In this document: in pieces, positions 8,507-16,874 of the stretch
Layout: each line of letters begins with the position of its first letter
Position numbering within the stretch: the first letter of the stretch is position 1
Source: Paenibacillus sp. BJ-4
Lineage (GTDB): Bacteria; Bacillota; Bacilli; Paenibacillales; Paenibacillaceae
Length of the DNA: 64,000 bases
Reading direction: 5' to 3'
Assembly (NCBI RefSeq): GCF_020404765.1
Contig: NZ_JAIVEM010000071.1
Location: forward strand, 62,001-126,000
The notes under the pieces: generated by a model
Seen by the model: only the letters and a program-made list of their open reading frames with translations
The model's database searches: none
Told to the model about the DNA's origin: nothing
Translations under genes and position numbers: made by a program

Positions 8507-8920
8507 TTTCGGGATCACCAAAAAGTAGTAATCGAAGACTCTCCCCCATCCAATCCATATCCAGATGCGTTAATTCAAGCCTGGTATGAAAAAAACGATG
8601 CATACATGGCGATCATCAAGGATTGGAAATCCGAACTGCCTTCTGAGAATTTCTCAAAGGCCACATTGAAAGAATACGCTGAGTTTTTAGCTCAATTAGT
8701 ACTTAAGAGGTCTGGAAAAGGACTTATTTTGACGGGGCCAGAAAATGTCAATATTAACGGAAATCAAGGCTTGCAATACGAAGTATGGGTAGAGAGTGAT
8801 AAAGTAAAAATTGTATATCTAATTCAAATATATACCAATACAGGGAATAATAATTGTAGATATGAAAAAAACCGCCAAACACTTAGAAATCTTTGTGTAA
8901 AGCAGTTCTTTTCTATATGA
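8507..8920 (+). pseudogene. Remnant of a small protein gene, N-terminus lost
   Basis: An open frame of 137 codons begins directly after a TAG at 8504-8506. Its first ATG is at 8606 (104 aa) but lacks a ribosome site, and protein-like sequence (EDSPPSNPYPDALIQAWYEK) extends upstream of that ATG without a start codon. The C-terminal part (LTGPENVNINGNQGLQYEVW and KVKIVYLIQIYTN) looks like the beta-rich end of a small secreted or lipoprotein domain that I cannot name. No signal peptide or lipobox is found upstream in any frame. It is best read as a decayed 3' fragment; a short real gene starting at 8606 is less likely. Confidence 0.4.
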
Positions 8921-8973
8921 CTTTCGTATGACCTTCCATTTGCTTGCACTGTCGACTGAGTTCTACCATACTG

Positions 8974-9852
8974 TTATGTTCCAAATCGTTTACGGTACCC
9001 GCATTTGCGACACAGCTCTTCCACCGCTTCTCTCTTGGAGAACCCGAAGTACAAACGATTTGCACGCTCCCCTTCAACAATGTCGCTAAAAGATTGCTCA
9101 TGCACGTTACCTAAATTAATTACGCCTTCACCATCAAGACAGCAAGGAACAACCGTTCCATCTACTAATACCGCCGCTTGGCTGCGAAGCGCATGGCAAA
9201 AGCCTTTACCATCATCTTCCGGGGCACTTAGGCTTGGCCATTCAAATTCGTGATCCTGATTCAAATAAATATTGGGGGCAATCTTAATCCCACTCCCAGG
9301 TACAACCTTTTCCTCAATCCGGTAATCCAGCCCAAACTCTCGCTCCAGCTGCTCAAGAGTCACCCGGTTGCGCTGGCGCTCCGCATTGGTCAAATTATCC
9401 GGCGTCAGGTTCCAGAGACGGAACGAAATAATGACATTATGCTTCACAGCTTCTCTGACAAACGTGAAAATATTTCCCAAATATCCTTCTCGGTCCACGG
9501 AGCCTTCATGTCCGTCAAAACTATGAAGAGAAAAGTTCATCTGACGTAGCGCCGGTTGCCCTAGCAGCTTATGACCGGTCTTGGGCAGCAAAGTACCATT
9601 GGTAGTAATATTGACCTTTAGGCCCTTCTCATGAGCACTCTCCAGCAAAAGATCAATTTTCGGATGGAGCAGCGGCTCTCCTTTTACGTGCAAATAAATG
9701 TAATCTGTATGCGGCTTGACCTGATCAAGCACATTCCGAAAGACTTCCGGATCGATAAATTTTTTGACACGCTGTGTCTGAGGGCAGAAACTGCATGCGA
9801 GATTGCAGATGCTTGTGATCTCAATGTATACCTTTTTAAAAGTTTTCAACAT
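8974..9852 (-). CDS. Radical SAM/SPASM domain protein
   Basis: 292 aa. The radical SAM cluster motif CxxxCxxC is Cys16, Cys20 and Cys23 (EITSICNLACSFC). The GEPLLHP segment near residue 58 matches the GGEP-type SAM-binding motif. A C-terminal SPASM-like cysteine set is present (GFCHALRSQ, VPCCLDGEG and ELCRKCGYRK), which would hold an auxiliary Fe-S cluster. SPASM enzymes often modify peptides or mature enzymes, but no precursor peptide gene is seen next to it and it stands alone on the minus strand. GGGGAAATT precedes the ATG. The substrate is unknown. Confidence 0.88.
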   Translation of the reverse strand: MLKTFKKVYIEITSICNLACSFCPQTQRVKKFIDPEVFRNVLDQVKPHTDYIYLHVKGEPLLHPKIDLLLESAHEKGLKVNITTNGTLLPKTGHKLLGQPALRQMNFSLHSFDGHEGSVDREGYLGNIFTFVREAVKHNVIISFRLWNLTPDNLTNAERQRNRVTLEQLEREFGLDYRIEEKVVPGSGIKIAPNIYLNQDHEFEWPSLSAPEDDGKGFCHALRSQAAVLVDGTVVPCCLDGEGVINLGNVHEQSFSDIVEGERANRLYFGFSKREAVEELCRKCGYRKRFGT

Positions 9853-9984
9853 AATTTCCCCATTCTAACCTTCATCCTGAACATCTTGTTTATGCTCACT
9901 AATCTTATGATTATAACGGGTTATCACGAGTAGGTAAATCATTTCTGTTCGTTCACTTGCGCTATTACTGTCCTCAATTTGCTA

Positions 9985-10015
9985 TTGACCTTAGGTCTGA
10001 CCTAAGGTTTATAGT
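9985..10015 (+). promoter_or_regulatory. MerR-type promoter with 19-bp spacer and operator dyad
   Basis: TTGACC (-35, 9985-9990) and TATAGT (-10, 10010-10015) are separated by exactly 19 bp, the over-long spacer typical of promoters activated by MerR proteins. A perfect 9-bp inverted repeat ACCTTAGGT (9988-9996) / ACCTAAGGT (10000-10008) fills the spacer. It lies directly upstream of the MerR gene, so autoregulation is very likely. Confidence 0.88.
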
Positions 10016-10050
10016 GAAGTTATTCAACTATCCAGTAAGGAGTCCTGTCA

Positions 10051-10788
10051 TTGAAAGAACATATTACAATCAGCCAGCTTTCACAGCTTATGAATGTATC
10101 TGTGCATCAGCTTCGATATTTTGAAGAAAAAGGGGTACTGTATCCGTCTTACACAGAAAAAAATCAATATCGAATGTACGGGCTGCATGAAATCTATCAG
10201 CTTTCCCATATTTTAATGCTGCGTAAATTAAATGTCTCAGTCGCTCAGATTGAAGAATGCCTGACTTCCTACACGGCCGATGATTACAACCAGCTTTTAG
10301 AGAATTCGCTGCACAAGGTACAGGATGAAATCGCTAGCTTGAAGCTGCTCGAACAGTTTATTCACAAGGTGCTAAAAGAACATCATAACTCCACCCAGCA
10401 GAATAATGAGTATCAACTCAAGTTGTTAGGCCCCCGACATTTAAAGCTATGGTTTGCATTTGAGAGTGATCATGAGCTGTCTGCCAGGGATCTATTCGAA
10501 CAGCAGCCCACTCCACCTCAATTATTTGAAAATGACCTGCATTATCTATTGGATTCTGGACAGGTGAAGCTATGCTATGAAACGACAGAAATGACAGAGA
10601 CGGCTGACTGTATCCTGGAAGAAGGCAGCTATCTTTGCAAGCATTTTTCCGTCACTGAAGACGCTGAGATCGAACATGAAATTCAACAACTGGAGCATTA
10701 CGTGGCCCAGCACCAATATGAATACCTAAGCAAAATCATTTTAGTAGAAAAATCCTATCTTTCCATGTTCAACAACAACATCCTTTGA
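10051..10788 (+). CDS. MerR-family transcriptional regulator
   Basis: 245 aa. The N-terminal MerR winged helix is at about residues 5-72 (ISQLSQLMNVSVHQLRYFEE, then IYQLSHILMLRKLNVS). A dimerising coiled-coil helix covers about 80-120, and an effector-binding-like region about 130-240 resembles BmrR/Mta multidrug-type activators. The start is TTG 10051 with AAGGAG about 8 nt upstream. It is the first gene of a rightward operon with an acetyltransferase and a hydrolase, driven by the 19-bp-spacer promoter. The odd feature is its end: the last codons are ATC CTT TGA C, and the acetyltransferase domain begins in the +1 frame immediately after. The protein may therefore be the front half of a fusion. 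Confidence 0.88.
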   Translation: MKEHITISQLSQLMNVSVHQLRYFEEKGVLYPSYTEKNQYRMYGLHEIYQLSHILMLRKLNVSVAQIEECLTSYTADDYNQLLENSLHKVQDEIASLKLLEQFIHKVLKEHHNSTQQNNEYQLKLLGPRHLKLWFAFESDHELSARDLFEQQPTPPQLFENDLHYLLDSGQVKLCYETTEMTETADCILEEGSYLCKHFSVTEDAEIEHEIQQLEHYVAQHQYEYLSKIILVEKSYLSMFNNNIL

Positions 10789-10789
10789 C
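10783..10789 (+). other. Possible +1 recoding site (CTT TGA C) joining MerR and GNAT frames
   Basis: The MerR stop is embedded in CTT TGA C, identical to the slip heptamer of bacterial prfB, where ribosomes shift +1 from CUU. Shifting here gives Leu followed by GAC ATT GTT GCT and leads in frame into the acetyltransferase. No purine-rich stimulator like the prfB AGGGGG is visible just upstream (the preceding bases are an AAC repeat). The shift could therefore be inefficient, or the site could be a plain frameshift mutation. Confidence 0.4.
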
Positions 10790-10837
10790 ATTGTTGCTTA
10801 TCAAGAGCAAGACCATGAAGCTGTATGTAAGCTCTTA

Positions 10838-11422
10838 GTGGAATCCTTCAAAGCGAAATTTCAAGCCCTTGTTGTATTGGAGGATCAGGATATACAGCAG
10901 TTACTCATGAAGGTTTGGGTTCAAGACCCTAATCCTTCAACGATGAAGCAATTTGTAGTTAAAGAGAATCAGGAAGTGGTCGGTGTCCTCTCCCTCAAAT
11001 GGAAAGCAACCTCCTCCTTGCTCCCTAAAACAAAACCTATTTCTTGGACTCCGCTCATAAAACAGTTTGGCTGCTTCAATGTATTTAAATTTTTGACAGG
11101 TATGCATGCGCTGGATTATAAGCCTGCCGCAGATGAGTGTTACATTGATCATTTGGCAATTCGCTCAAGCCATCGCAATCAGGGGATAGGACGACGTTTT
11201 CTAGCTTTTGCACAGCAATTTACGATTGATTCCGGCTTCCATGTGTTGACGCTTCATGTAGCGAACAAGAACCAGGGGGCGATCCATTTGTATCACAAAC
11301 TGGCGTTTGAAATAGAACAATCCAAATACAATTATTTGCGCCATTTTTGGTTTAAGGAGCCTGTATGGCACCTGATGAGCTGGAAAGGAACAAAACTGCC
11401 TTCGAGGAGAGAGCATCATTGA
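10838..11422 (+). CDS. GNAT-family N-acetyltransferase (lacks its own obvious start)
   Basis: The annotated frame begins at GTG 10838 (194 aa), but that codon has no ribosome site and lies inside the domain. The homologous N-terminus (DIVAYQEQDHEAVCKLLVES) extends back to 10787, directly against the MerR stop, with no ATG, GTG or TTG in that stretch. An ATT at 10790 would be the only near-cognate start. The acetyl-CoA-binding motif A is intact (RSSHRNQGIGRRFLAFAQQF), followed by a typical HVANKNQGAIHLYHKLAFE. It would acetylate an amine on a small molecule or protein; the substrate is unknown. Its stop overlaps the start of the downstream hydrolase gene. Possible status: the rear half of a recoded MerR-GNAT fusion, a coupled ORF, or a frameshifted gene. 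Confidence 0.7.
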   Translation: MESFKAKFQALVVLEDQDIQQLLMKVWVQDPNPSTMKQFVVKENQEVVGVLSLKWKATSSLLPKTKPISWTPLIKQFGCFNVFKFLTGMHALDYKPAADECYIDHLAIRSSHRNQGIGRRFLAFAQQFTIDSGFHVLTLHVANKNQGAIHLYHKLAFEIEQSKYNYLRHFWFKEPVWHLMSWKGTKLPSRREHH

Positions 11423-12423
11423 AAAAGACATTTAAGCTTACCCTTGGTATTGCCGCAGGTCTGGCTGTTGCCTTGATATTGATTGTTCTATATCAAAATT
11501 CCTACAAGATGACGGAAGAAAAAATACAAATTGCGACTCCTAAAGGGGTTTTAACGGGTATATTAGCTTTGCCTAAGGACTACTCGGGAAAGGTTGGATT
11601 GGTTGTTTTTGTCCATGGGGATGGTCCCATCAATGACACCTATGATGATGGCTACAAACCACTGTGGGAAAGGTTCGCTTCCAAAGGGTATGCCTCCTTG
11701 TCCCTAAATAAGCCCGGCATTAACGGCGCTCCTGGCAATTGGCTGGATCAAAGCATGGAGGATCGCGCACAGGAGATCAGATATGCAATAGACTGGGCGA
11801 GGACCTTACCGATGATCGATAAGCAAAAAATCGGCCTATGGGGAGCCAGCCAAGCAGGATGGGTCATTCCGAAGATCGTTAAAGAGGAGCACAATATTGC
11901 TTTTAGCATCCTTGTATCACCCGCCGTGAACTGGATTACACAAGGGCAATTTAACACCAGAAAAGAGATGGAGCAAGAAGGGGCTAGTCCACAGGAAATT
12001 ACAAAGAAATTGAACTACAATCAACAGGTTTTGCAATTACTGAAAAAACAGGCTTCTTACGAGGAATACCTGAAAATAGCCAGCCCCAACAATGTGATTT
12101 CCAAAGAAAGATGGAGCTTTATAGGCAAAAATTTTCGGTCGGATTCTACCGAAGAATTAGGCTACTTCCATTCTCCAGTACTCTTGGTTCTGGCTGGAAA
12201 GGATATTAATGTTGATGTAAAAGATACCGAGCGTGTATACCGACAGAAGGTGCCTTCACAGCTGCTGTCTGTCATCCATTTGCCTGAAGCCGATCATTCC
12301 ATGATGAATGAACAGATCGCGCATTCCAAATCTCTAACCTTTTTAACAGCCGTATTTGCCCCCAGAAAATTGGTGAATGAAGAGTATCTAAAAATCCTCG
12401 CCGATTATGTCAGCCAGCGTTAA
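11419..12423 (+). CDS. Membrane-anchored or secreted alpha/beta hydrolase
   Basis: 334 aa from TTG 11419, chosen because GAGGAGA ends 8 nt before it and it overlaps the GNAT stop (ATTGA); an ATG at 11365 inside the GNAT gene has no such support. A hydrophobic helix at about residues 6-28 is a signal anchor. The hydrolase core shows an oxyanion-type VFVHGDGP (about 70-77), the nucleophile elbow GASQAG with Ser, and a C-terminal PEADHSMMN carrying the catalytic His. It belongs to the dienelactone hydrolase/peptidase S9-like alpha/beta hydrolases; the substrate is unknown. As the third gene of the MerR operon it may serve resistance to, or turnover of, the compound sensed by the MerR protein (inference). 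Confidence 0.85.
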   Translation: MKKTFKLTLGIAAGLAVALILIVLYQNSYKMTEEKIQIATPKGVLTGILALPKDYSGKVGLVVFVHGDGPINDTYDDGYKPLWERFASKGYASLSLNKPGINGAPGNWLDQSMEDRAQEIRYAIDWARTLPMIDKQKIGLWGASQAGWVIPKIVKEEHNIAFSILVSPAVNWITQGQFNTRKEMEQEGASPQEITKKLNYNQQVLQLLKKQASYEEYLKIASPNNVISKERWSFIGKNFRSDSTEELGYFHSPVLLVLAGKDINVDVKDTERVYRQKVPSQLLSVIHLPEADHSMMNEQIAHSKSLTFLTAVFAPRKLVNEEYLKILADYVSQR

Positions 12424-12516
12424 AGGTGTAAGTCCTTTACTTGATATGATATTCACTGCTTCTTGTAAAGGAACGTTTTCAATATCATGTACCCGAATTC
12501 CTAAATTTGCATTCAT
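12388..12516 (-). pseudogene. 5' remnant of a sugar phosphate isomerase/epimerase gene
   Basis: On the minus strand an ATG at 12516 has a good ribosome site (GGAGG, 6 nt spacing). It opens MNANLGIRVHDIENVPLQEA followed by a VNIISSKGL segment, which resembles the first strand and helix of TIM-barrel (AP endonuclease 2 family) sugar phosphate isomerases. The similarity ends at the stop codon of the hydrolase gene. Beyond that the frame runs antisense to the hydrolase and stops at 12388. About 31 codons of a gene of some 280 codons survive, so a deletion or rearrangement appears to have joined the two loci near 12424-12430. Confidence 0.6.
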
Positions 12517-12535
12517 ACCCGTCCTCCATTTTATA

Positions 12536-12574
12536 TAAAGCCGCATCACATGAAATCCATGCGATACGGCTTTG
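12536..12574 (-). terminator. Terminator after the GPH symporter
   Basis: Imperfect inverted repeat AAAGCCGCATCACATG / CATGCGATACGGCTTT with a short loop, 35 bp past the symporter stop on the minus strand. Confidence 0.7.
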
Positions 12575-12609
12575 TTGACTTGATCATTTCAATTCACCCA
12601 TATTCACAC

Positions 12610-14151
12610 TTATACGATTGCTTCATGTTTGGTTTCATGATTATCTTTATATTTTATAAGATTTTCATACCCCACAGTGTTATTTCCCCATGTTTTTTCA
12701 TATTCCCAACCTGTTAATTGTTCAAAAACTTGTCGGGCTTCCGGTGTAACCTCTTTTTTAGAGCCGCCATTTTTCAAGCGTTTAATTTCATCCATCAAAA
12801 CGACATGATTCTCTTTAGTTAATTTGTAACGATAGGAGATAATCAAACCTCCCACCAAAAAGAAGAGTGTACCAAACAGCAAGATCGAAATAATAGTTGT
12901 TACAGCTGAAGCCGGTTGTGATGATTGCCCGGATACAAAGCCTGCTTCTTGCAATGCAACACCTACTAAAAAGACTGCTAACGCCTGTGTCCCTTTTCTG
13001 ATCAAACTCATTACACCGGCGAACACACCTTCACGTCTTTGACCCGTTAAAGCTTCATCTACGTCTGGAATAAATGCGTAATTGTTCCAGGGGATATAGT
13101 TCAAGCCACCGCGTCCCAACCCGCAAATTCCAATCATAATAAACAATAAAACGGTGCTATTTAGCGTTCCAGTGATCTTTAATATGATAAATCCAACAAC
13201 TCCTGCGATAAAGAGAGAAATTGCAGCTCTATACGCCGGGGCAGGATTTAATTTAATCGTTAAGGTAAGAGCAATCCATACGCCAAAAAGCTGCATGACA
13301 TACATAAAGGTTAATAGGTTGGATGCGGCAACGGCATTTTGCATGAGAGCAAAAACAACAAAATAAGTAAATACGGCGTTGAAAACATCCTGACTTAAAT
13401 ATCCACCCAAATACATACCCAGATGGTGGCGGAATGTTTTTACTCGTAAAGTTGAGAATAAATCCGCATAGATCTTATGAACATTTTGTAAAAAAGTTCT
13501 ATTATCGATCACTTTCTCTTCAGGTATTTCTTCGAAAGGACGTTCCCATGTGTATCTATAAAGCAGTGACAATACCACTATAAATATGACAGTGAAAATA
13601 ATACCTGAGTACAGGAATGTAAGAGGGTCATCCTTACCTAATGCTTCCACAAGACGGCCAGGAATAAATGCAGCGAATACAGCTGAAGCCTGAGCAACAA
13701 ACATTCTTGCACCTGTAAACTTCGAACGTACTTTATAATCGTTACTCATTTCAGCGGCAAGTGTATCATAAGGAATTAATATCATGGAGTACACAATTTC
13801 AAACAAGATATAGGTTAATAAGTAATACCAGTAAGAAAAACCGGAAACCCAAATTGCTGTATAGACAAGTACAAGTGGAATGGCGGCTAATATAAAGAAT
13901 TTTCGTCTTCCAAAGCGTCGGCCAAGTTTTGTTTTATGGAAATTATCTGTAATATATCCCATCGTTGGCGCTGCAATCGCATCAACAATCCGAGCAATAG
14001 CGAAAATAGAACCTGCTTGAACGGCAGTTAGGCCACAAAAAGTGGTTAAGAAGAAAAGCAACCATGCTGCTGTCAATGCAAACGCGCCTGCCCCTAAGAA
14101 ATCACCTAACCCATAGGACAAATAATTTATAAATTTGGGTTGTTTAACCAT
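12610..14151 (-). CDS. GPH-family glycoside:cation symporter (MFS)
   Basis: 513 aa with about 12 membrane helices. The N-terminal LSYGLGDFLGAGAFALTAAW and the charged loop GYITDNFHKTKLGRRFGRRK, about residues 63-82, are hallmarks of the melibiose-carrier (GPH) family. These proteins import oligosaccharides or glycosides with Na+ or H+. The start ATG 14151 (MVKQPKF) is preferred, since GGAGG lies 8 nt before it; the ATG at 14166 overlaps that ribosome site. It lies 40 bp after the GH105 gene, so it probably imports the unsaturated pectin-derived disaccharide that the hydrolase cleaves (inference). Confidence 0.9.
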   Translation of the reverse strand: MVKQPKFINYLSYGLGDFLGAGAFALTAAWLLFFLTTFCGLTAVQAGSIFAIARIVDAIAAPTMGYITDNFHKTKLGRRFGRRKFFILAAIPLVLVYTAIWVSGFSYWYYLLTYILFEIVYSMILIPYDTLAAEMSNDYKVRSKFTGARMFVAQASAVFAAFIPGRLVEALGKDDPLTFLYSGIIFTVIFIVVLSLLYRYTWERPFEEIPEEKVIDNRTFLQNVHKIYADLFSTLRVKTFRHHLGMYLGGYLSQDVFNAVFTYFVVFALMQNAVAASNLLTFMYVMQLFGVWIALTLTIKLNPAPAYRAAISLFIAGVVGFIILKITGTLNSTVLLFIMIGICGLGRGGLNYIPWNNYAFIPDVDEALTGQRREGVFAGVMSLIRKGTQALAVFLVGVALQEAGFVSGQSSQPASAVTTIISILLFGTLFFLVGGLIISYRYKLTKENHVVLMDEIKRLKNGGSKKEVTPEARQVFEQLTGWEYEKTWGNNTVGYENLIKYKDNHETKHEAIV

Positions 14152-14190
14152 TTTATTTTCCTCCATTTTGGGAAATGAACAGCTGGAGAT

Positions 14191-15291
14191 TTAGATATAA
14201 GTATGAAGATATTCGGATAGGCAAAGCACAGCAAGCGATTGTCCATAAGGCATGGTAGTCTTTCTGATTTCCTTGTAAAATTCCAAAGTATCTCCCATAC
14301 CTGTTCCTACGGATACCCTTTGCAATGCTCCTTCTTTATTAATTTCATTGATAATTCCGCAAATAGCCTTGTGAGCGACTTCTTTATAGTCCTGGCTGAT
14401 ATACCGCTTATGAACGGATTTTAGAATTCCATATGCAAATCCAGCTGAAGCTGAGGCTTCCAAATAAGAGGTCTGGTCATTAATTAGTGTATGCCATAAT
14501 CCGCTTACATCCTGATCGTTGGCAAGAGCTTCAATTTGCCTGTTTAATGTATCAATTAGGAATTCACGGAGAAAATCCCCTTTTTCCAATTCCAATATTT
14601 CAATAATCTCGGGAATCGCAATGGTAATCCAGCAATTTCCTCTTGCCCAAAGCGCTTCGGCATAATTATGGTTTTCTTCGAATGTCCAGCCGTGGAACCA
14701 TAAGCCTGTCTTTTTGTCCGTTAAATATTTGATATGGATTAGAAACTGCTTTTTGGCTTCTTCCAAGTATTCAGGTTTGTTGAGCAGCTTACCGATTTTC
14801 GCCAAAGGCAGCACGGTCATCATCAAGGTATCGTCCCAAAGCTGATTTTTATTCTCAGGTCCATAGGTCATATGCTGTAACCCGTCTTCTTTGGTACGAG
14901 GCATATCATGCATTACCCATTCAGCCCAATCCTCCAAATAGGGCAGGTATGTCTGGTTTCCGGTATCCTCATATAAAAATGCCAATGTTAATAGCGGCGC
15001 CATCGTATTGACGTTTTTCGGCGGTGCACCTTCTTGGATTCTTGCATTGAACCATTCATTGATAATTGCCAAAGCTTTTTGGTCATTAGTCAATTTCCAA
15101 TATTTGTATATTCCATATAACCCTACACCCTGAGGCCAGTTCCAAACATTCCAGCTTTTATCATCCACAATTAACCCGTCAAAATGGAGTAAAAATTCAC
15201 CGCTTTGGTCTTTGATTTCTGTGAGATTATTCATTAATAAATGAATACGATCAATGACCTCTTTCTTTTCGAAAGCTTTTACCTGCAACAC
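14191..15291 (-). CDS. Glycoside hydrolase family 88/105 (unsaturated rhamnogalacturonyl hydrolase)
   Basis: 366 aa, the usual length of YteR/YesR-like enzymes, with no signal peptide, so cytoplasmic. The alpha/alpha-barrel signature segments are visible: WNWPQGVGLYGIYKYW (about residues 52-67), DDTLMMTVLPLAKIGKLLNK (about 154-173), WARGNCWITIAIPEI with the family's W-A-R-G-N-x-W motif, and EASASAGFAYGILK. The enzyme hydrates the double bond of unsaturated galacturonyl-rhamnose from rhamnogalacturonan lyase action. The start is GTG 15291, with GGAGGG 6 nt upstream. It has its own upstream gap with a cre site, so it is probably catabolite-repressed. It sits upstream of the GPH transporter and downstream of the two-component/SBP unit. 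Confidence 0.88.
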   Translation of the reverse strand: MLQVKAFEKKEVIDRIHLLMNNLTEIKDQSGEFLLHFDGLIVDDKSWNVWNWPQGVGLYGIYKYWKLTNDQKALAIINEWFNARIQEGAPPKNVNTMAPLLTLAFLYEDTGNQTYLPYLEDWAEWVMHDMPRTKEDGLQHMTYGPENKNQLWDDTLMMTVLPLAKIGKLLNKPEYLEEAKKQFLIHIKYLTDKKTGLWFHGWTFEENHNYAEALWARGNCWITIAIPEIIEILELEKGDFLREFLIDTLNRQIEALANDQDVSGLWHTLINDQTSYLEASASAGFAYGILKSVHKRYISQDYKEVAHKAICGIINEINKEGALQRVSVGTGMGDTLEFYKEIRKTTMPYGQSLAVLCLSEYLHTYI

Positions 15292-15328
15292 AGCAATCCC
15301 TCCAAATAATGATCTCTTTCTCTTGATT

Positions 15329-15342
15329 TGTCACCGCTTACA
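15329..15342. promoter_or_regulatory. cre-like CcpA site upstream of the GH105 gene
   Basis: On the minus strand TGTAAGCGGTGACA matches the Bacillus cre consensus TGWNANCGNTNWCA at every position. It lies about 40 bp before the GTG start and downstream of a TATAAG-like -10, a position fit for repression by CcpA. Confidence 0.65.
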
Positions 15343-15484
15343 CTTATACTGTTATTGTATTGAAAGTGCTTTCTTGAAACCATAAAAAAAACAGTGGATT
15401 ACGTTTAAAAAACATACTTGTTTCAATAGACTGGTTTATTTCATTGATTATATCCACGGCACAACTCACGCTGGTTGCCAACGC

Positions 15485-15546
15485 AAAAACACCTCCAAGG
15501 TGATCTCCATATCTGACGATACGGATGAATTCTCTTGAAGGTGTTT
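15485..15546 (-). terminator. Terminator after the sugar-binding lipoprotein
   Basis: Long stem AAAACACCTCCAAG / CTTGAAGGTGTTTT with one mismatch and a large loop, directly after the stop at 15550. It separates the two-component/SBP transcript from the GH105-GPH transcript. Confidence 0.65.
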
Positions 15547-15549
15547 TGA

Positions 15550-16842
<1,293 letters not shown>

Positions 16843-16874
16843 TTAACCTCCCTTTTGCGAGTGAGCTTATGGAT

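Noticed and set aside
8382..8603. Leftward 73-codon frame after the LysR gene at 7477
   Set aside because: Lies mostly opposite the 8507-8920 remnant and has no domain or ribosome site.
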